A stretch of 64,000 bases of DNA. Source: Cristatella mucedo (lineage: Eukaryota > Bryozoa > Phylactolaemata > Cristatellidae). Shown piece by piece: positions 11,976 through 25,884 of this stretch. The stretch's first letter is position 1. Every line of letters starts with the position of its first letter. Both the position numbers and the translations under genes were made by a program. The notes under the pieces are model-generated. The model worked only from the letters and a program-made list of their open reading frames with translations. It made no database searches and was not told where the DNA came from. The DNA lies in the NCBI GenBank assembly GCA_009760855.2, contig WPIO01000069.1:1904001-1968000 (forward strand). Reading direction: 5' to 3'.

Positions 11976-13100
11976 AATCGGCCAGTAGTGGGAGTTATCC
12001 CCCAAAATGGCCGCAAATAAGGTGAGTTGTCCCCCCAAAAGCACATTTATAAAATATCGTACGAAGACCAGTAAACTGAATGGCATGAAAATTGGCACGA
12101 AGAGCACTGGTAGGATTAGCTATCGTTTGATGTGATATAGCTGCTGTTTTGACCTTTTGATGACCTTTAGAAATCCAAGGTCACGTATAGCACTGCTGGT
12201 AAAAGGCAGCTCCACATTTTTCCGATGATAAAAAAATCATTGTATAAATATGGAAAACCGCTCAAAAAATGCAAGACACTCGACTGGACACTCTTCCCCC
12301 ACTAAAAATTAAAAAAAAAATTGCATCTCAAACTGTTGACTGTCATCACGAACACAGCCCACGGACACTTTGTGACAGGCACATTATATGCATACACACC
12401 CATCATGCATACATGCACAGGCGAAGAGTGTCGAGACAGGTGAGCTCCACCTATATTAAAAGTTTCACACAGATCGACCCAGTATCGACCAGGTTGTACA
12501 ATTTACCAGGTACCAAGTATTACTGCTGTGACAGCACTCCGAGAAGCCAACTTATGCTGCCAAAGCATGTAGGTGACGAATAAAAATATTGTTACTATAT
12601 TCGTCGCCATAAAACATTGAAACGCATACTTAAGAGCATGTATTTCGAATTTCATACCGATCGGCCGAGTTTTGACGAAGCTGTAAATTTATAAGGCAAA
12701 CAGTGGTAACAAGCAACTGCAATGACCTAGAATGAACATGGAGTAAGTGGAAGTCCGTGGTGCATTCAGTGGTTAATGCAGTCGCAGATGATGTTTATTT
12801 AACTTTCTGGAGGAGCTCCGAGTCTCAGCATTCATCGATAGTGATGAAAGTTGTCCTTGGACAACGTTTTGCCAGCATCCATCATTGCAGCCTCCTTAGC
12901 CTAAACCGGAAGTTTTGGCGAGTGCAAACAAAGACAACCGACAACCAAGAGACCAATAATGCGGGCATATATTTGCAGCACAAGCTGCATAATGCACATA
13001 CCGACAATTGCTTGAAAAAGACAGTCGTTCTGTTCACCTCGGACAGCATACAGTGGCAGACAGGCACGTGAGCAACTCGGCTTACTTTCTCGGGGCTTTC
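11976..13100. other. No gene; contains a dispersed repeat at about 12576-12660
   Basis: The segment from cgaataaaaatattgttact to aatttca (12576-12652) has a diverged copy at about 30199-30280 in the same orientation. The family is unrecognised. Confidence 0.5.
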
Positions 13101-13109
13101 TAATTATCT

Positions 13110-14502
13110 ACATAAATGGTCCATCACCTGAGCAGTATGCCTCATCATTTTTTTGCCTTTGTACAGGCTTCCTACGTACACCTTTGTTCTTGAGGTTTTA
13201 TTTCGCCTTTGATAAACTAGCTGCCTTGGATTTTCTGTCGTAATCCTTCATGAACAACCTTAAATACCTGCGCACAGGAATGCCTAACCTTGTGAAAACT
13301 GGGATACGACCACACATCCCTTCCTTCTTCTGTAAACAGGCATCAGCCACCGCCACTACAACTGCTGACAAGCCTGTATATTCAATCTTTCGAGCCTCTG
13401 TCCAGATTAGGTTGTGGAAGGACTCATTATGATTTTGGGCGTCACCATGCAAACATTTTTTACGTCATCGGGTAGTTTATCCTCATACAGATCCTATACG
13501 AGGCTTGTTTTATCCCTGGTTTTAGCACGTGATGGCTTGATTTTGCATGGTCATAAACCGTATTACTTGCTACAGCTCTCTCATAGGTACGTTCAGACGA
13601 CGCACCTTTTGTACAGAACCTGTGCTCTGGCTCCTGATTAGTGGAGAAAGTATGGTAAAAAGATTTACATACATCCTTCTTCAAGCCCTCTAGATTATTC
13701 GTATTCTCTGTCATCGCACGGGCAAAGTGTGGCTGCAACCTACTAGCTATTTTGCCAGTTAGCCCACCCTTTCCACGGAACCTGCCCTTAACCTCTGGGT
13801 ATTTCGCTTTCTTTCTTTTAAGGTTTCGCAAAGCAGTGCCCAGCCTATTACTGTCATGCGCTATACACTCCAGTTTTGTTATTTCTGTCTCTCCATACGG
13901 TTTGGCTTTGGTTACACTTTGCCAAGCTTTGGAATCACCATCCCCTGGATACCTAACTTACCGTGCACCACGGGTTTCTAGCGAGCGTTCAAACATACGT
14001 TTTGCCCCTTCCCCTTCCATTGCACCACTTGTGCCACGGAAATTTTTATCGCAGTCATGCTCTCCTTGCTTACCTTCTCCTCTTCATCATTCTTCATCAT
14101 CTTCACCACTCATGCTCTCACCATTGACAGTTCAGCCTCTTTCGTAGCTGCAGATGCAATTGCTTTCACACAGTCGGTGCAGCGTTTAGATGGGATAGGG
14201 GGAGGTAAATCTAACAGCCCAAAAAGTTGTTCAGCCCCTGCTCTTCCTAGCCCAACGTTCCTAGCAGCATAAATTGCCTGAATGTTCAGGGGCAGCTCAG
14301 GCTCTGTCGACCGTACACGACCTTGCTTGGCAACCTTCCATCTTCTCACTGCTTTCTTCATTTGCAGCTCGCAAGGCTTTCATCTCTTCCTAGGCGACGG
14401 ATAGAAAGGCATATTAACCTGACTATTTTTGCAATTGCAGCTCCTCCATCTAAGTACAAGCTTACTCGCAAGACCCACTAGGTCAGTTTCTATACAATAG
14501 AC
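13110..14502 (-). pseudogene. Mutator-like transposase pseudogene, 3' part
   Basis: On the minus strand, in order: ETDLVGLASKLVLRW; INIQAIYAARNVGLGRAG-like block with LDLPPPIPSK; GDGDSKAW (catalytic-core-like DGD) after an in-frame TAA; LGTALRNLKRKK; KDVCKSFYHTFSTNQEPEH; HNESFHNLIW; then QRQKNDEAY at about 13130. The block order matches MULE-type transposase-like proteins common in invertebrate genomes. Frameshifts and stops show it is dead. The N-terminal part lies at 16560-16990, beyond an inserted LINE. Confidence 0.75.
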
Positions 14503-16556
14503 TTGGCTATTACAAGCCGGGCACCGAGCCTAAGCCATCAACTGCTGCCGTGCATAACTAACATAATTAATATGTCATTAGCCTCAGGTCATGTCCCAGC
14601 ACCTTTCAAAAAAGCTGTAGTCAGGCCAATTCTCAAGAAAGCTACACTTGACCAAGAGAACTTAAGCAACTACTGCCGAGTTTCCCTTCTACCATTCCTA
14701 TCTAAGACACTCGAACGGGTCGTGGCGGACCAGCTGAACTCGCATATCAAAACCTTACACCTTGCTAGTAAGTTCCAGTCTGGCTTTAGAGCTAATCACT
14801 CAACAGAGTCAGCATTGCTTCGGGTATACAACAACCTACTTAGGAATGCAGACATGGGTGAAGTAGCTCTGCTTGTTTTGCTTGATCTTTCGGCACCTTT
14901 TGATACCATCGATCACAAAGTTCTTCTAGAGCTCCTCTCATCTCGCCTGGGCATCACTGGCACTTCTCTGCAGTGGTTCAGGTCCTATCTCAGTGGGAGA
15001 CTCTAGAGTATTGACGTGAATGGACAAAGATCATCTGAAGTACCTCTGAAATATGGAGTACCTCAGGGCTCAGTGTTAGGTCCGGTCCTTTTCACGGTTT
15101 ATACTCTGCCTCTTGCTGATGTGATTGCCAAGCACAATCTAGGCTTTCACTTCTATGCAGATGACACTCACTTGCACCTTTGCTTTGATCCCTCCCAGCC
15201 TTTGAGCACCTCAAATTCTCTAAACTCACTAGCTGCATGTATTGATGACATCCGCATATGGATGGCAGCTGGCACTTCTCTGCAGTGGTTCAGGTCCTAT
15301 CTCAGTGGGAGACTCTAGAGTATTGACGTGAATGGACAAAGATCATCTGAAGTACCTCTGAAATATGGAGTACCTCAGGGCTCAGTGCTAGGTCCGGTCC
15401 TTTTCACGGTTTATACTCTGCCTCTTGCTGATGTGATTGCCAAGCACAATCTAGGCTTTCACTTCTATGCAGATGACACTCACTTGTACCTTTGCTTTGA
15501 TCCCTCCCAGCCTTTGAGCACCTCAAATTCTCTAAACTCACTAGCTGCATGTATTGATGACATCCGCATATGGATGGCAGCAAATTTTCTAAAACTTAAC
15601 GATGATAAAACTAACTTACTAGTTATGGGCAAACCCAGTGTGATCCAGAGATTGGACAGGCTGACTGTCGAAATTGGCTCTGCCAGCATATCTCCAGTTG
15701 AATCAGCTCAAAATCTAGGTGTCATATTCCAAAGCGACCTCTCGTTAGACGACCATATCAGCTCCACAGTCAAATCCCCCTATTTTCAGCTTCATTAAAT
15801 TGCTAAAATTCGGGCTTGTTTAGATAAAGATACCACGTCCAAGTTGGTCCATGCATTCATGACATCCCGTCTCAACTTCTGCAACTCACTGCTTACTGGC
15901 CTACCAGCATGTGCGATCAGGCGATTGCAGCTGGTGCAAAACTCGGCAGCTAGAATTGTCTGCCGTGAGCGTCGCAGTTGCCACATTACTCCACTTCTCG
16001 CCGACCTGCACTGGCTACCAGTCAAGCAACGGATTGACTTCAAGGTTTTGTCGCTCACTTTTAGGTCCCTTCATTCCATTACTCCAGCCTATCTGTCAGA
16101 TATACTACCCCATCAGGCCAAGCATCGTACCACCCGCTTTTCGGAATCCAACAGTCTACAAATACCTCGTACAAACCTTAAATCCTATGGAGACCGTGCA
16201 TTTAGTTCATATGCTCCCAAAGCCTGGAACTCCCTCCCGACCTGCGTCCCCTGACCTGACCACATTTAAAAGGAACCTAAAAACACACCTATTTAGGACA
16301 GCATTTAGTGGGTCCCTGTGATTCGTCCTTGATGTGCTTATGCGTGCTGACACTGTCCTAGCTGCCACTAACCACATTTGCATGCTGACCCTGTGCATGT
16401 CACCCTAACCATATTATTCATTTTGTTTGTTTTTCAAACATGATTTTACTTACCATTAAATTGCATTTCACTTCACAGCAAATGTAAAGTGCCTAGAGAG
16501 AGATTGAGTTCTCTGAGGGCGCTTTATCAAGTGAATTATCATTATTATTATCATTA
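14503..16556 (+). mobile_element. LINE-A copy inserted in the Mutator-like gene, with internal duplication
   Basis: Longest plus-strand LINE-A copy. It encodes LLPCITNIINMSLASGHVP, FQSGFRANHSTESALLRVY, FDTIDHK, GVPQGSVLGPVLF, FYADDTHL (intact catalytic box), LNDDKTN, TSRLNFCNSLLTGLPAC, RRSCHITPLLADLHWLPVK and KAWNSLPTC, then the 3'UTR, hairpin tail and (ATT)n-like end. Endonuclease and the RT N-terminus are missing (5' truncation). A CAG-to-TAG stop follows SYLSGRL, and a frame break lies near 15797. Confidence 0.92.
14957..15580 (+). repeat. 312-bp in-frame tandem duplication inside LINE-A RT
   Basis: Copies 14957-15268 and 15269-15580 differ at only a couple of positions (for example ttgcacc/ttgtacc). 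The unit is 104 codons, contains the FYADD box and carries the same TAG stop in both copies. Confidence 0.95.
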
Positions 16557-16559
16557 TCA

Positions 16560-16990
16560 ACGCCGTAGCCAGTGCGGCAACATCAAAAAGACGATTTCCA
16601 AAAATAAAATTATCACCCTCGTTCTTTCCTTTCTCTTTCACTACCCGTCGTTTTTTGGGTGTAGGCGTCGCGACACAACCTGCGGGTCTAACCGGCAGTA
16701 CCTGCGGTCGTCCATGTTTCCGAGGGCCGCTTGATTCCCCTACACTACTCACCGAAACTCCTTCATTTACTCGAGTTGCATCACGGCCTGCACTCACAGC
16801 ACCAGCCATGCACTGCCCAATAGTTGAAGAACGACGCGAGCGTTGCATTGAACCGTTCATCTTGGAAGCTTGTGGGAAAACATCAAAACCGTGTCCGTTT
16901 GATGAAATGGCGGCAGATGCAAGGGGTCGGAAGTGGATGTTGGATTGGCTGTATGCATCCGGCTCAGAGGTCAACCTCCATAGCATCCGG
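16560..16990 (-). pseudogene. Mutator-like transposase pseudogene, N-terminal part
   Basis: Open minus-strand frame with a basic stretch (PTPKKRRVVKEKGK) then NFIFGNRLFDVAALATAL, the typical N-terminal block of this family, stopping exactly where the (ATT)n of the LINE-A insertion begins. A likely start is the MNGSMQRSRRSS methionine. A 28-bp tandem duplication lies just upstream (16955-17010). Confidence 0.65.
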
Positions 16991-17010
16991 CTCAGAGGTC
17001 AACCTCCATA
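16955..17010. repeat. 28-bp tandem duplication
   Basis: gcatccggctcagaggtcaa plus cctccata occurs twice head to tail with no differences. Confidence 0.95.
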
Positions 17011-18000
17011 GCAACAGCTGTTTGCGGCTTTCCCTGCCCGCGATTATGCTATAGCTTTACAGTCGTCCAGGGGACGCCGCCTTTATTACTTCCGGTTCAG
17101 TCATAATCCAAATATGTTTGAACCTGTGATGGAAACAGTACAGGCAAGGAACTGATTGCATTATTAGGCTTTGGCCCTGATGTTACCACCAGGGAATGCC
17201 GCGTAGCTAGGCAGTTTGCGTATAGCTACGCGGTCAAATATGTTACAACTTTTGTCGGACCTTGCAGGTGCCTCCACATAATTTACTTGTACAGATAGAC
17301 TAATAATTCATGACTATTATTTACTTCATTTTTATAGCGAAAAAGTTATTATTTGATGTACTTATCGGTCCGGTTAAGCAAATCATGCAGAAATATGAGC
17401 GAAAGTCATAACAAAGAACGCCAGTTACTCACTTCCGGTATATTTCCGGTTAGACAACATCTCGGTCTTTGATTTTTTTTAATTTTTCCAGTTATGTGTC
17501 GATCGTCAAAATTTTGAATTGCATTTCTGAGATGTTTACCGTTTAAAAGACCACTAAAAATAATTGATTTTTTACCCAATTTTCGTAGGCTACCCCGTTA
17601 ATGACACGGCGACGTACGGAGTGCCGTCTCAAGCAACGTCGCAGTAAAAATCGTGGCTTGGCGCTCCGTTAGCAGCGGAACAGTGCTGCTCTACCGTAAC
17701 CGCGGCTCCAATAGAAGTCCTGACTGCCAATTCAATCTCTGTCAGGAATATCGGCGATCCCGTCAGTCGACAAAAATGACGTGGTCGCATTCGTCGACAG
17801 CTGCTATGTGCCTTTTTGCTACTTGCCGCTTTCCGTTCGGAAGGCTACCGGCGCGGGATGTGCTCCGAAGTGGCACAGAATGTCTCTATGTCTATGGTTA
17901 CGTCAAAGAAGTGTCAATGAAATTATACGTATTCAGTCTTTTCACCCGACAGAGGCCTTTAGGCGCAGCCGACATGGCCCGCACGACGTATCCACACTCG
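17011..18000. other. No gene recognised
   Basis: Mixed composition. Frames of up to 121 codons at 17.6-18.0 kb are not recognised. Confidence 0.45.
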
Positions 18001-20193
<2,193 letters not shown>

Positions 20194-20420
20194 TGCAGTT
20201 TGACATTCTCTAAGCGGCAAATACTCGATACCACACAAAACACCAAAGCAGACTCAAAGACGTGTATTCTCACCTGCGCCGCTGTGGGCCAGTATGTGAC
20301 TGCTCGCCTGGCGTCCTCGACTTAAATCCCAGGGCATTTGCCGCCCGTTACTTATATACCACTGTCATGTATTGCATCAGACCATAATACAACGGCAGTT
20401 TCATAGTCTCAAAATAACCA
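20194..20420 (-). repeat. 3' LTR of LTR-B
   Basis: Aligns along its length with 22279-22502, for example aagcggca...acca...aacaccaaagc...ctcaaagacg and ttacttatataccactgt. Confidence 0.88.
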
Positions 20421-20997
20421 CATTCACCTTTCATCTCAAGATCAAATAAGGCAATAACAACACAGGGCATTACGACAGCACAATAATAATACGTGCCGCC
20501 CTGAACTACTTTCTCATCTAGCACGAAGCCAATTAAGGGCCGCTCGGAGGAGGAAAGTGAAAGCACGGCCTTTGCTAACCGGCCGGCTATGTATGGCATG
20601 AGCCTTGCCGAAACGCCGAGCCAAATAGTTTTCCGCCACACCACCAGTCTCAAATTCTGCACCAGTCTCTGCCACCGTACGGGGCTTCCAGGAGTTCGAT
20701 CTAACGCCGGTCGCTGTCTTCTGAACGGCAACCGGCGTCGCCTCTCGCCTCGCCCGTGAGGCAGATGCCAAGACCCTCGGCTCCTGTATGAATGCCTTTA
20801 TCAGCTCGCCGGCCACCTGTTTGCCATTGCATTCGGTCTCCCTGCGTACACCTGTCGCGCCTCCTCGACGAGCGTCTCGCTCATGTCTTCTGCTGGCCCA
20901 TCGTGCATCTCCGAAACCAGCAGTTCGGAAAACATGGCTGCCACACTGTGTGCCATCGTCTGTTGCTGCCACTCCTCGGTCTTCACCTCCAACGCAG

Positions 20998-21588
20998 TTG
21001 CCACATTACTCCACTTCTCGCCGACCTGCACTGGTTACCAGTCAAGCAACGGATTGACTTCAAGGTTTTGTCGCTCACTTTTAGGTCTCTTCATTCTATG
21101 GCTCCAGCCTATCTTTCAGATATACTACCCCATCAGGCAAAGCATCGTACCACTCGCTTTTCGGAATCCAACAGTCTAGAAATACCTCGTACAAACCTTA
21201 AATCCTTTGGAGACCGTGCATTTAGCTCGTATGCTCCCACAGCCTGGAACTCCCTCCCGACCTGCATCAGAACATCCCCTGACCTGACCACATTTAAAAG
21301 AAACTTAAAAACATACCTATTTAGGACAGCATTTAGTGGGTCCTTGTGATTCGTCCTCGATGTGCTTATGCGTGCTGACACTGTTCATGCTGCCACTAAC
21401 CACATTTGCATGCTGACCCAGTGCATGTAACCCCTAACCATGTTATTCATTTTGTTTGTTTTTCAAGCATGATTTTACTTACTATTCTATTGCGTATCAC
21501 TTTGCAGCAAATGTAAAGCGCCTAGAAAGAGATTAAGTTCTCTGAGGGCGCTTTATCAAGTGCAATATTATTATTATTATTATTATTA
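20998..21588 (+). mobile_element. LINE-A 3' fragment inside LTR-B
   Basis: Encodes SCHITPLLADLHWLPVKQ through the C-terminus FRTAFSGSL uninterrupted, then the 3'UTR, the best-preserved hairpin tail (21516-21555) and (ATT)n. Low divergence suggests a young insertion. Confidence 0.92.
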
Positions 21589-22278
21589 ACCACTCGGAAA
21601 TCGTCTCGCATGCCTTCTCGGCGAGCGTCTCGTCCGCCTCCTTAGCGGGCTCTTCACACGTTTCCGCCGACGCTAGCTATTCGCTCCTTGCCGCCGTCGT
21701 CTCCAAGGTCATTCCAAGGCCGACTCGCTGGCCACCGGCGCTGTATCGCTCTCTACCAGTGCTTTCCCAGCCGCTGCCACCTCTCAGGCAGACACAGCCT
21801 CCTCTCTGACCGACACAGGCCCGGCAAACCGCTGAAAATTGCCGCTACCGATTTCTGTCGCTCGTGTTGGTCTCCTCAGTTCGACCGGCGTTTACCAAAT
21901 CCGAGTGCAGCAGCCACGCTTTACCGGCCTCCACCTCCAGCCGCTTCTGTGCTATCGCCTCAACTTTCCTGGCACTCTGCAAGTCCGACCGCCGAAGCCT
22001 CCCCTCACCTTCAGGGCCTGAAAACACCTTCACAAGTGTTGCACGAAGCTGGACGTAGTCCTCTTGCACCAGGTCAGGATGGGTCGCAGCAAACGTTAAT
22101 GCACCGCCTGCCAGGAACACAAATATCTACATGTGCCACAAAGCTGGATCGACACCTCTTTCATCAAACCTTCGCTCCGAGTCGAGCAGCCAGCTTACGA
22201 AGTCGTCCCCGACGTAGTAGTATTCCACCATCATCTCTTAGCGTGGGACACTCTGCTGCTTCTGCCAAAATAGCTCGT

Positions 22279-22502
22279 TGCTTGACATTACCTAAGCGGC
22301 AGGTACGCAATGCCACACAGAACACCAAAGCGGGCTCAAAGACGTCTATTCAGCCAATCAACGCAATGGGCCAGTACTCGACTGCCCGCCAGGCGTCCTC
22401 GATGTAACTCCCCTGGCCTTTGGGGCCCATTACTTATATACCACTGTAATAAATTGCAACACCCCATAATCCAACGGCAGTGTCATAATCTCAAAATAAT
22501 CA
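22279..22502 (-). repeat. 5' LTR of LTR-B
   Basis: Direct repeat partner of 20194-20420. In element orientation it begins TGATTATTTTGAG. A TGGCAGAAGCAG about 11 bases after its end is a candidate primer-binding site. Confidence 0.88.
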
Positions 22503-23160
22503 CATTGCCGAAGCTGTGTGAGTAGATACGAGCAGATTGACTTCAATGAAGTAAACACTATACCCACCTAGCCTTTTTGCCTCAACGAAGCCGATCACTG
22601 GAATCAAGTCGCCACAGCTCGCGTATGAACGGCTGAAACCGGCCTTCTTCAAACCACTCGTCCACTTCCGTCTTGGATTCGACTCGACTGCTCTCTGACA
22701 TATGGTAGACCACGACATGATTAGTCAGTTCTGGCATATTTTTCATTTCCTCTTCACCAACCACTGTCCCTGAAGGAAAACCACATGAGCACCTTAGTTT
22801 ATGACAGAGCTACAGCATGCTCTGCACGGTCAGACTCCATCAGCACAGCATTGGTCTGTGCTGGCATGCCAGCTCTTCTATGGCCCATGAACTCAACCTG
22901 GCCGGTGGAGGGTCTGATAAGCACGCCTCCGACAGTTTAATTGCATCGATGCCCAGCAGCAGCCCAAAATCAGGAACGATATTTAACATCAAGCAGTCCA
23001 CCACTATTGTCTTTCGACCGACAACCATCGTTGCAGAATGTCTAGACTTTCAGAGAGCCGTGACTCCATTCACAGCCAAGACCGGCTGGCTAGCTGGCTT
23101 CACACTCGCCGAGTCCGTAAAGGTCAAACAAAGGATAGACCTCGAGCACCCAGTATATGT
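22503..23160 (-). mobile_element. LTR-A retrotransposon, upstream half (protease to start of RT)
   Basis: Minus strand: DFGLLLGIDAIKLS (aspartic-protease region), then EWFEEGRF-like block HMSESSRVESKTEVDEWF, VEAKRLGGYSVYFIEVN and THTASAM, which continues at 20193 as VCITRLREW after removal of LTR-B. Degenerate. Confidence 0.68.
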
Positions 23161-23164
23161 ATGT

Positions 23165-23303
23165 AATTAATTGGTATCGCGCCCCAAGAGAACTTAATCT
23201 CTATTCAGGCACTTCACATGTGCCTCGTGGCTCGAGCCCACAACCTCAGTCAGTCCTTGGTCGGGGTGCTAGCACCTTAACCACTGGACCAAACCAGCTC
23301 GGC
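23165..23303 (-). mobile_element. SINE-A copy
   Basis: Full head-to-tail match: gcgccccaagagaacttaat at the tail end, ctcgagcccacaacctcagt box-B region, and gaccaaaccagctcggc at the tRNA-like end. Confidence 0.88.
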
Positions 23304-23396
23304 AGAAAGCACTAGAGCAGTAAAAATAATCGCCAGCAAAAAAACCTACCGTGGGTGAGGTGGGTCCAAAGTGAGGAAAGCACTGGTTCAGTAATA

Positions 23397-24660
23397 CTAA
23401 TGATAATGTTATTATTAATATTATTATTAATAAAAGTGTCTATTGCCCTCGGAGAACTTGATCGCTATTTAATCAATGGATATCCTGCAAAGGAAGCATG
23501 ATCGAATAGTTAGTGGCAGCAAGCTCAAAGATAACACGCATAATAGGGTTAGAGGTGAAATGCAGTGTTCTACGGTAGTGGTAGCATGCACGGTGTCGGC
23601 ACACGTAAGCACACAAATGATGAAACACACAATCCTGTTAAATGCCGTAATAAAGAGGAGCATTTTAAATTTTTTTAAGTTGTTCATCGGGGATGCTGTG
23701 AAGTCAGTCGTGAATGAGTTTTAGGCTTGGGAAGCATGCGAACTAAAGTTAGAGTCTCCAAAGAATTTCAGGTTCCTAGGAGATAAACAATTAGATTCAG
23801 AAAAGTGGATGGTACGACGCTTTGCCTGGTGAGGGAGTCGATCTGATAGGTAGGCTGGAGCCAAAGAATGAAGGGACCTCGAAGTGAGTGACACAACCTT
23901 GAGGTCGATGCGTTGCTTGACTCCGAGCCTGTGCAGGTCGGCGAAAGGTGGTGTGTTTCACAACTGCGAGGCTCACGACAGATAAGCATAGCTGCAGAGT
24001 TTTACACCAGTTGTAAGGACCTGATTGCACATTCCATTAGACCAGCAAGCAGTGAGTTACAAAGTCCAGACGAGATGTCACAAATGCATGGACTAATTTA
24101 GATGTGGTATCCCTGTCTAAGCAAGCCCGAATTATAGAAATGTTAGGTTGCTGAAAGTAGGCAGACTTGACTGTGGAGCTGATGTGGTGGTGTAATGAAA
24201 AATCACTTAGAAACCAAACACCTAGATTGTGTGCAGATGTAACCTCACATAGTTAAGCTGGTAAAGCCGATAGTGAGTGTTTATCTTTCCAATTTCCAAA
24301 CCATAATTAGTGCACTTAACTATTAAGTTGATCATTAAATTCAAGACAGTTTGCTGCCCGGCATGCGTGGATGCAATAAATACACCAGGAAGGGAGTTGA
24401 GATAATTCAACGGGCTAAAAGACTGAGGCGGATCAAAGCAAAGGTACAACTGAGTGTCATCCGCGTAGAAGTGAAGGCCTAGATTATGCTATAACAATCA
24501 CAACGGCAAGAGGATAAGTATACACCGTAATAAGAACAGGACCAAGCACGGAGGCCTGAAGTACCCAATTACTTCAGTCATTCCTCGGATGACCTTTGTC
24601 GGTTCAAAACAATATTATGGGTTTTACCACTGCTATTAAACCTGAACCGTTGTAACGTAG
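23397..24660 (-). mobile_element. LINE-A copy, old and degenerate
   Basis: (ATT)n-rich start at about 23400, tail with ggagaacttgatcgc, then the C-terminal region on the minus strand and part of RT (LNYLNSL, YLCFDP) up to about 24660. Frame lost throughout. Confidence 0.8.
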
Positions 24661-25884
24661 TACTAGTCATCCACCGTCGACATGAGATGCAAGCTCGCTC
24701 TCGTTGTTTAGGCCAGTTTGGCTCCAATGGACGGTCTGGGCAGCTAAAGAAAGATGCTAGCTCAGCTGGAACGGTACCTTGCAATACCTTGGTGGGCCTA
24801 TTTGCTGAGATATTCACACCTCCTGTGCCAGGCCACTTAAGAGAGGAGGCTCAATAAGTCGCGGCGAGCTCCGGCACGATTTGACAAACTCGAGTCAGAA
24901 TTGGTCACTCAGCAGAATGCGATACCGTTCGCATTGCTTCCGGACATAACCGAGGAGCAAGGCCTATTCGACAAGAAGGTGAGCTGACATGTCAACAGGT
25001 TTGCAAGGTGCTTTAAGCTGCCTCTCGGCTGCCTCCGTCACGACGGTGATGGAGGTACATTTAACAAATTGACCAGCCGCCCAGTCGCCCAACCGATTCA
25101 AACCCGACGACTTTTCACCTTCTACGACGAGCCGCCGATCGAACTCGTCTCAAGCTTCGTGACAGTTATTCGATAACGCACCCAATGCCACTTTCTTTAC
25201 CGTCTAACAATCTACCTTAGCCGCCTTCAATGAGCCTTCAGAGATGGCCCGTGGCCCATGGGCCAGAAACGACTGCAGGAAATTGGCCTTGTCATCAAGG
25301 CTTCGTCAACCTATCGAATTCGTTCAGCCATTCGGCCAAGTCACCGGCTGTCGTCAAATTGTGCACCGACCTCAGTCAGCTGCATCTCGAGTATTATTTG
25401 TTACGATGAGGAGTAGCGCGGTCGAGGAGCACCTTCTGCTAAGCTCAGGCTAGCTGCGGTCTGGTTATTGCTTTGACTCCAGCTAAACCATGAGCCCTGT
25501 CTACCGCCTCAAACCCTGCCAGCCACATCGGCGACCGCCGCAGGGACGCTCGTGGAAGGAGGTGGACCAGTTCACCTCTCTTATGGCGCCATCGCTGGAG
25601 CTTGGGCAGTGACGATGGAAACGGTTAATACTTCCCTGCAAGCTCGCGTAAAGCCATCCAGACGAGCTCGCCCGGATAGTCACTTAGCCAGCTAGTCAGG
25701 ACACTCTCTCCTCTTAACAAACGACCCAAGCGCTCTATTGCGGCTCTATTTTTCCTCAGCAATTTTTCGCACTTTAAGTGCAATCGAGCTCTGCTCCATA
25801 GTTTGATTGCATAATCGCAAGTGCCGGTCGCGAGTTGGCAAAGATGGTGAGACCGGACCACTCTCATTGTCATGTCGTGTTACG
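24661..25884. other. No gene recognised; possible gag remnant on the minus strand
   Basis: Discontinuous minus-strand frames at 24.8-25.5 kb have gag-like composition (E/R/K and V rich, WLNEFDR motif at about 25320), but nothing conclusive. Confidence 0.3.

Larger units (their letters stand above)
20194..22502 (-). mobile_element. LTR-B: gag-only LTR retrotransposon inserted into LTR-A
   Basis: Direct repeats of 227 bp (20194-20420) and 224 bp (22279-22502), beginning TG and ending CA in element orientation, flanked by the 7-bp duplication ggcaatg (minus strand; 20187-20193 and 22503-22509). The interior encodes a gag-like protein (from ATG at 22234: FVSWLLDSERRFDERG, then FLAGGAL) with a stop after about 35 codons. 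There is no pol. A LINE-A copy occupies 20998-21588. It is a non-autonomous or internally deleted element. Confidence 0.85.
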
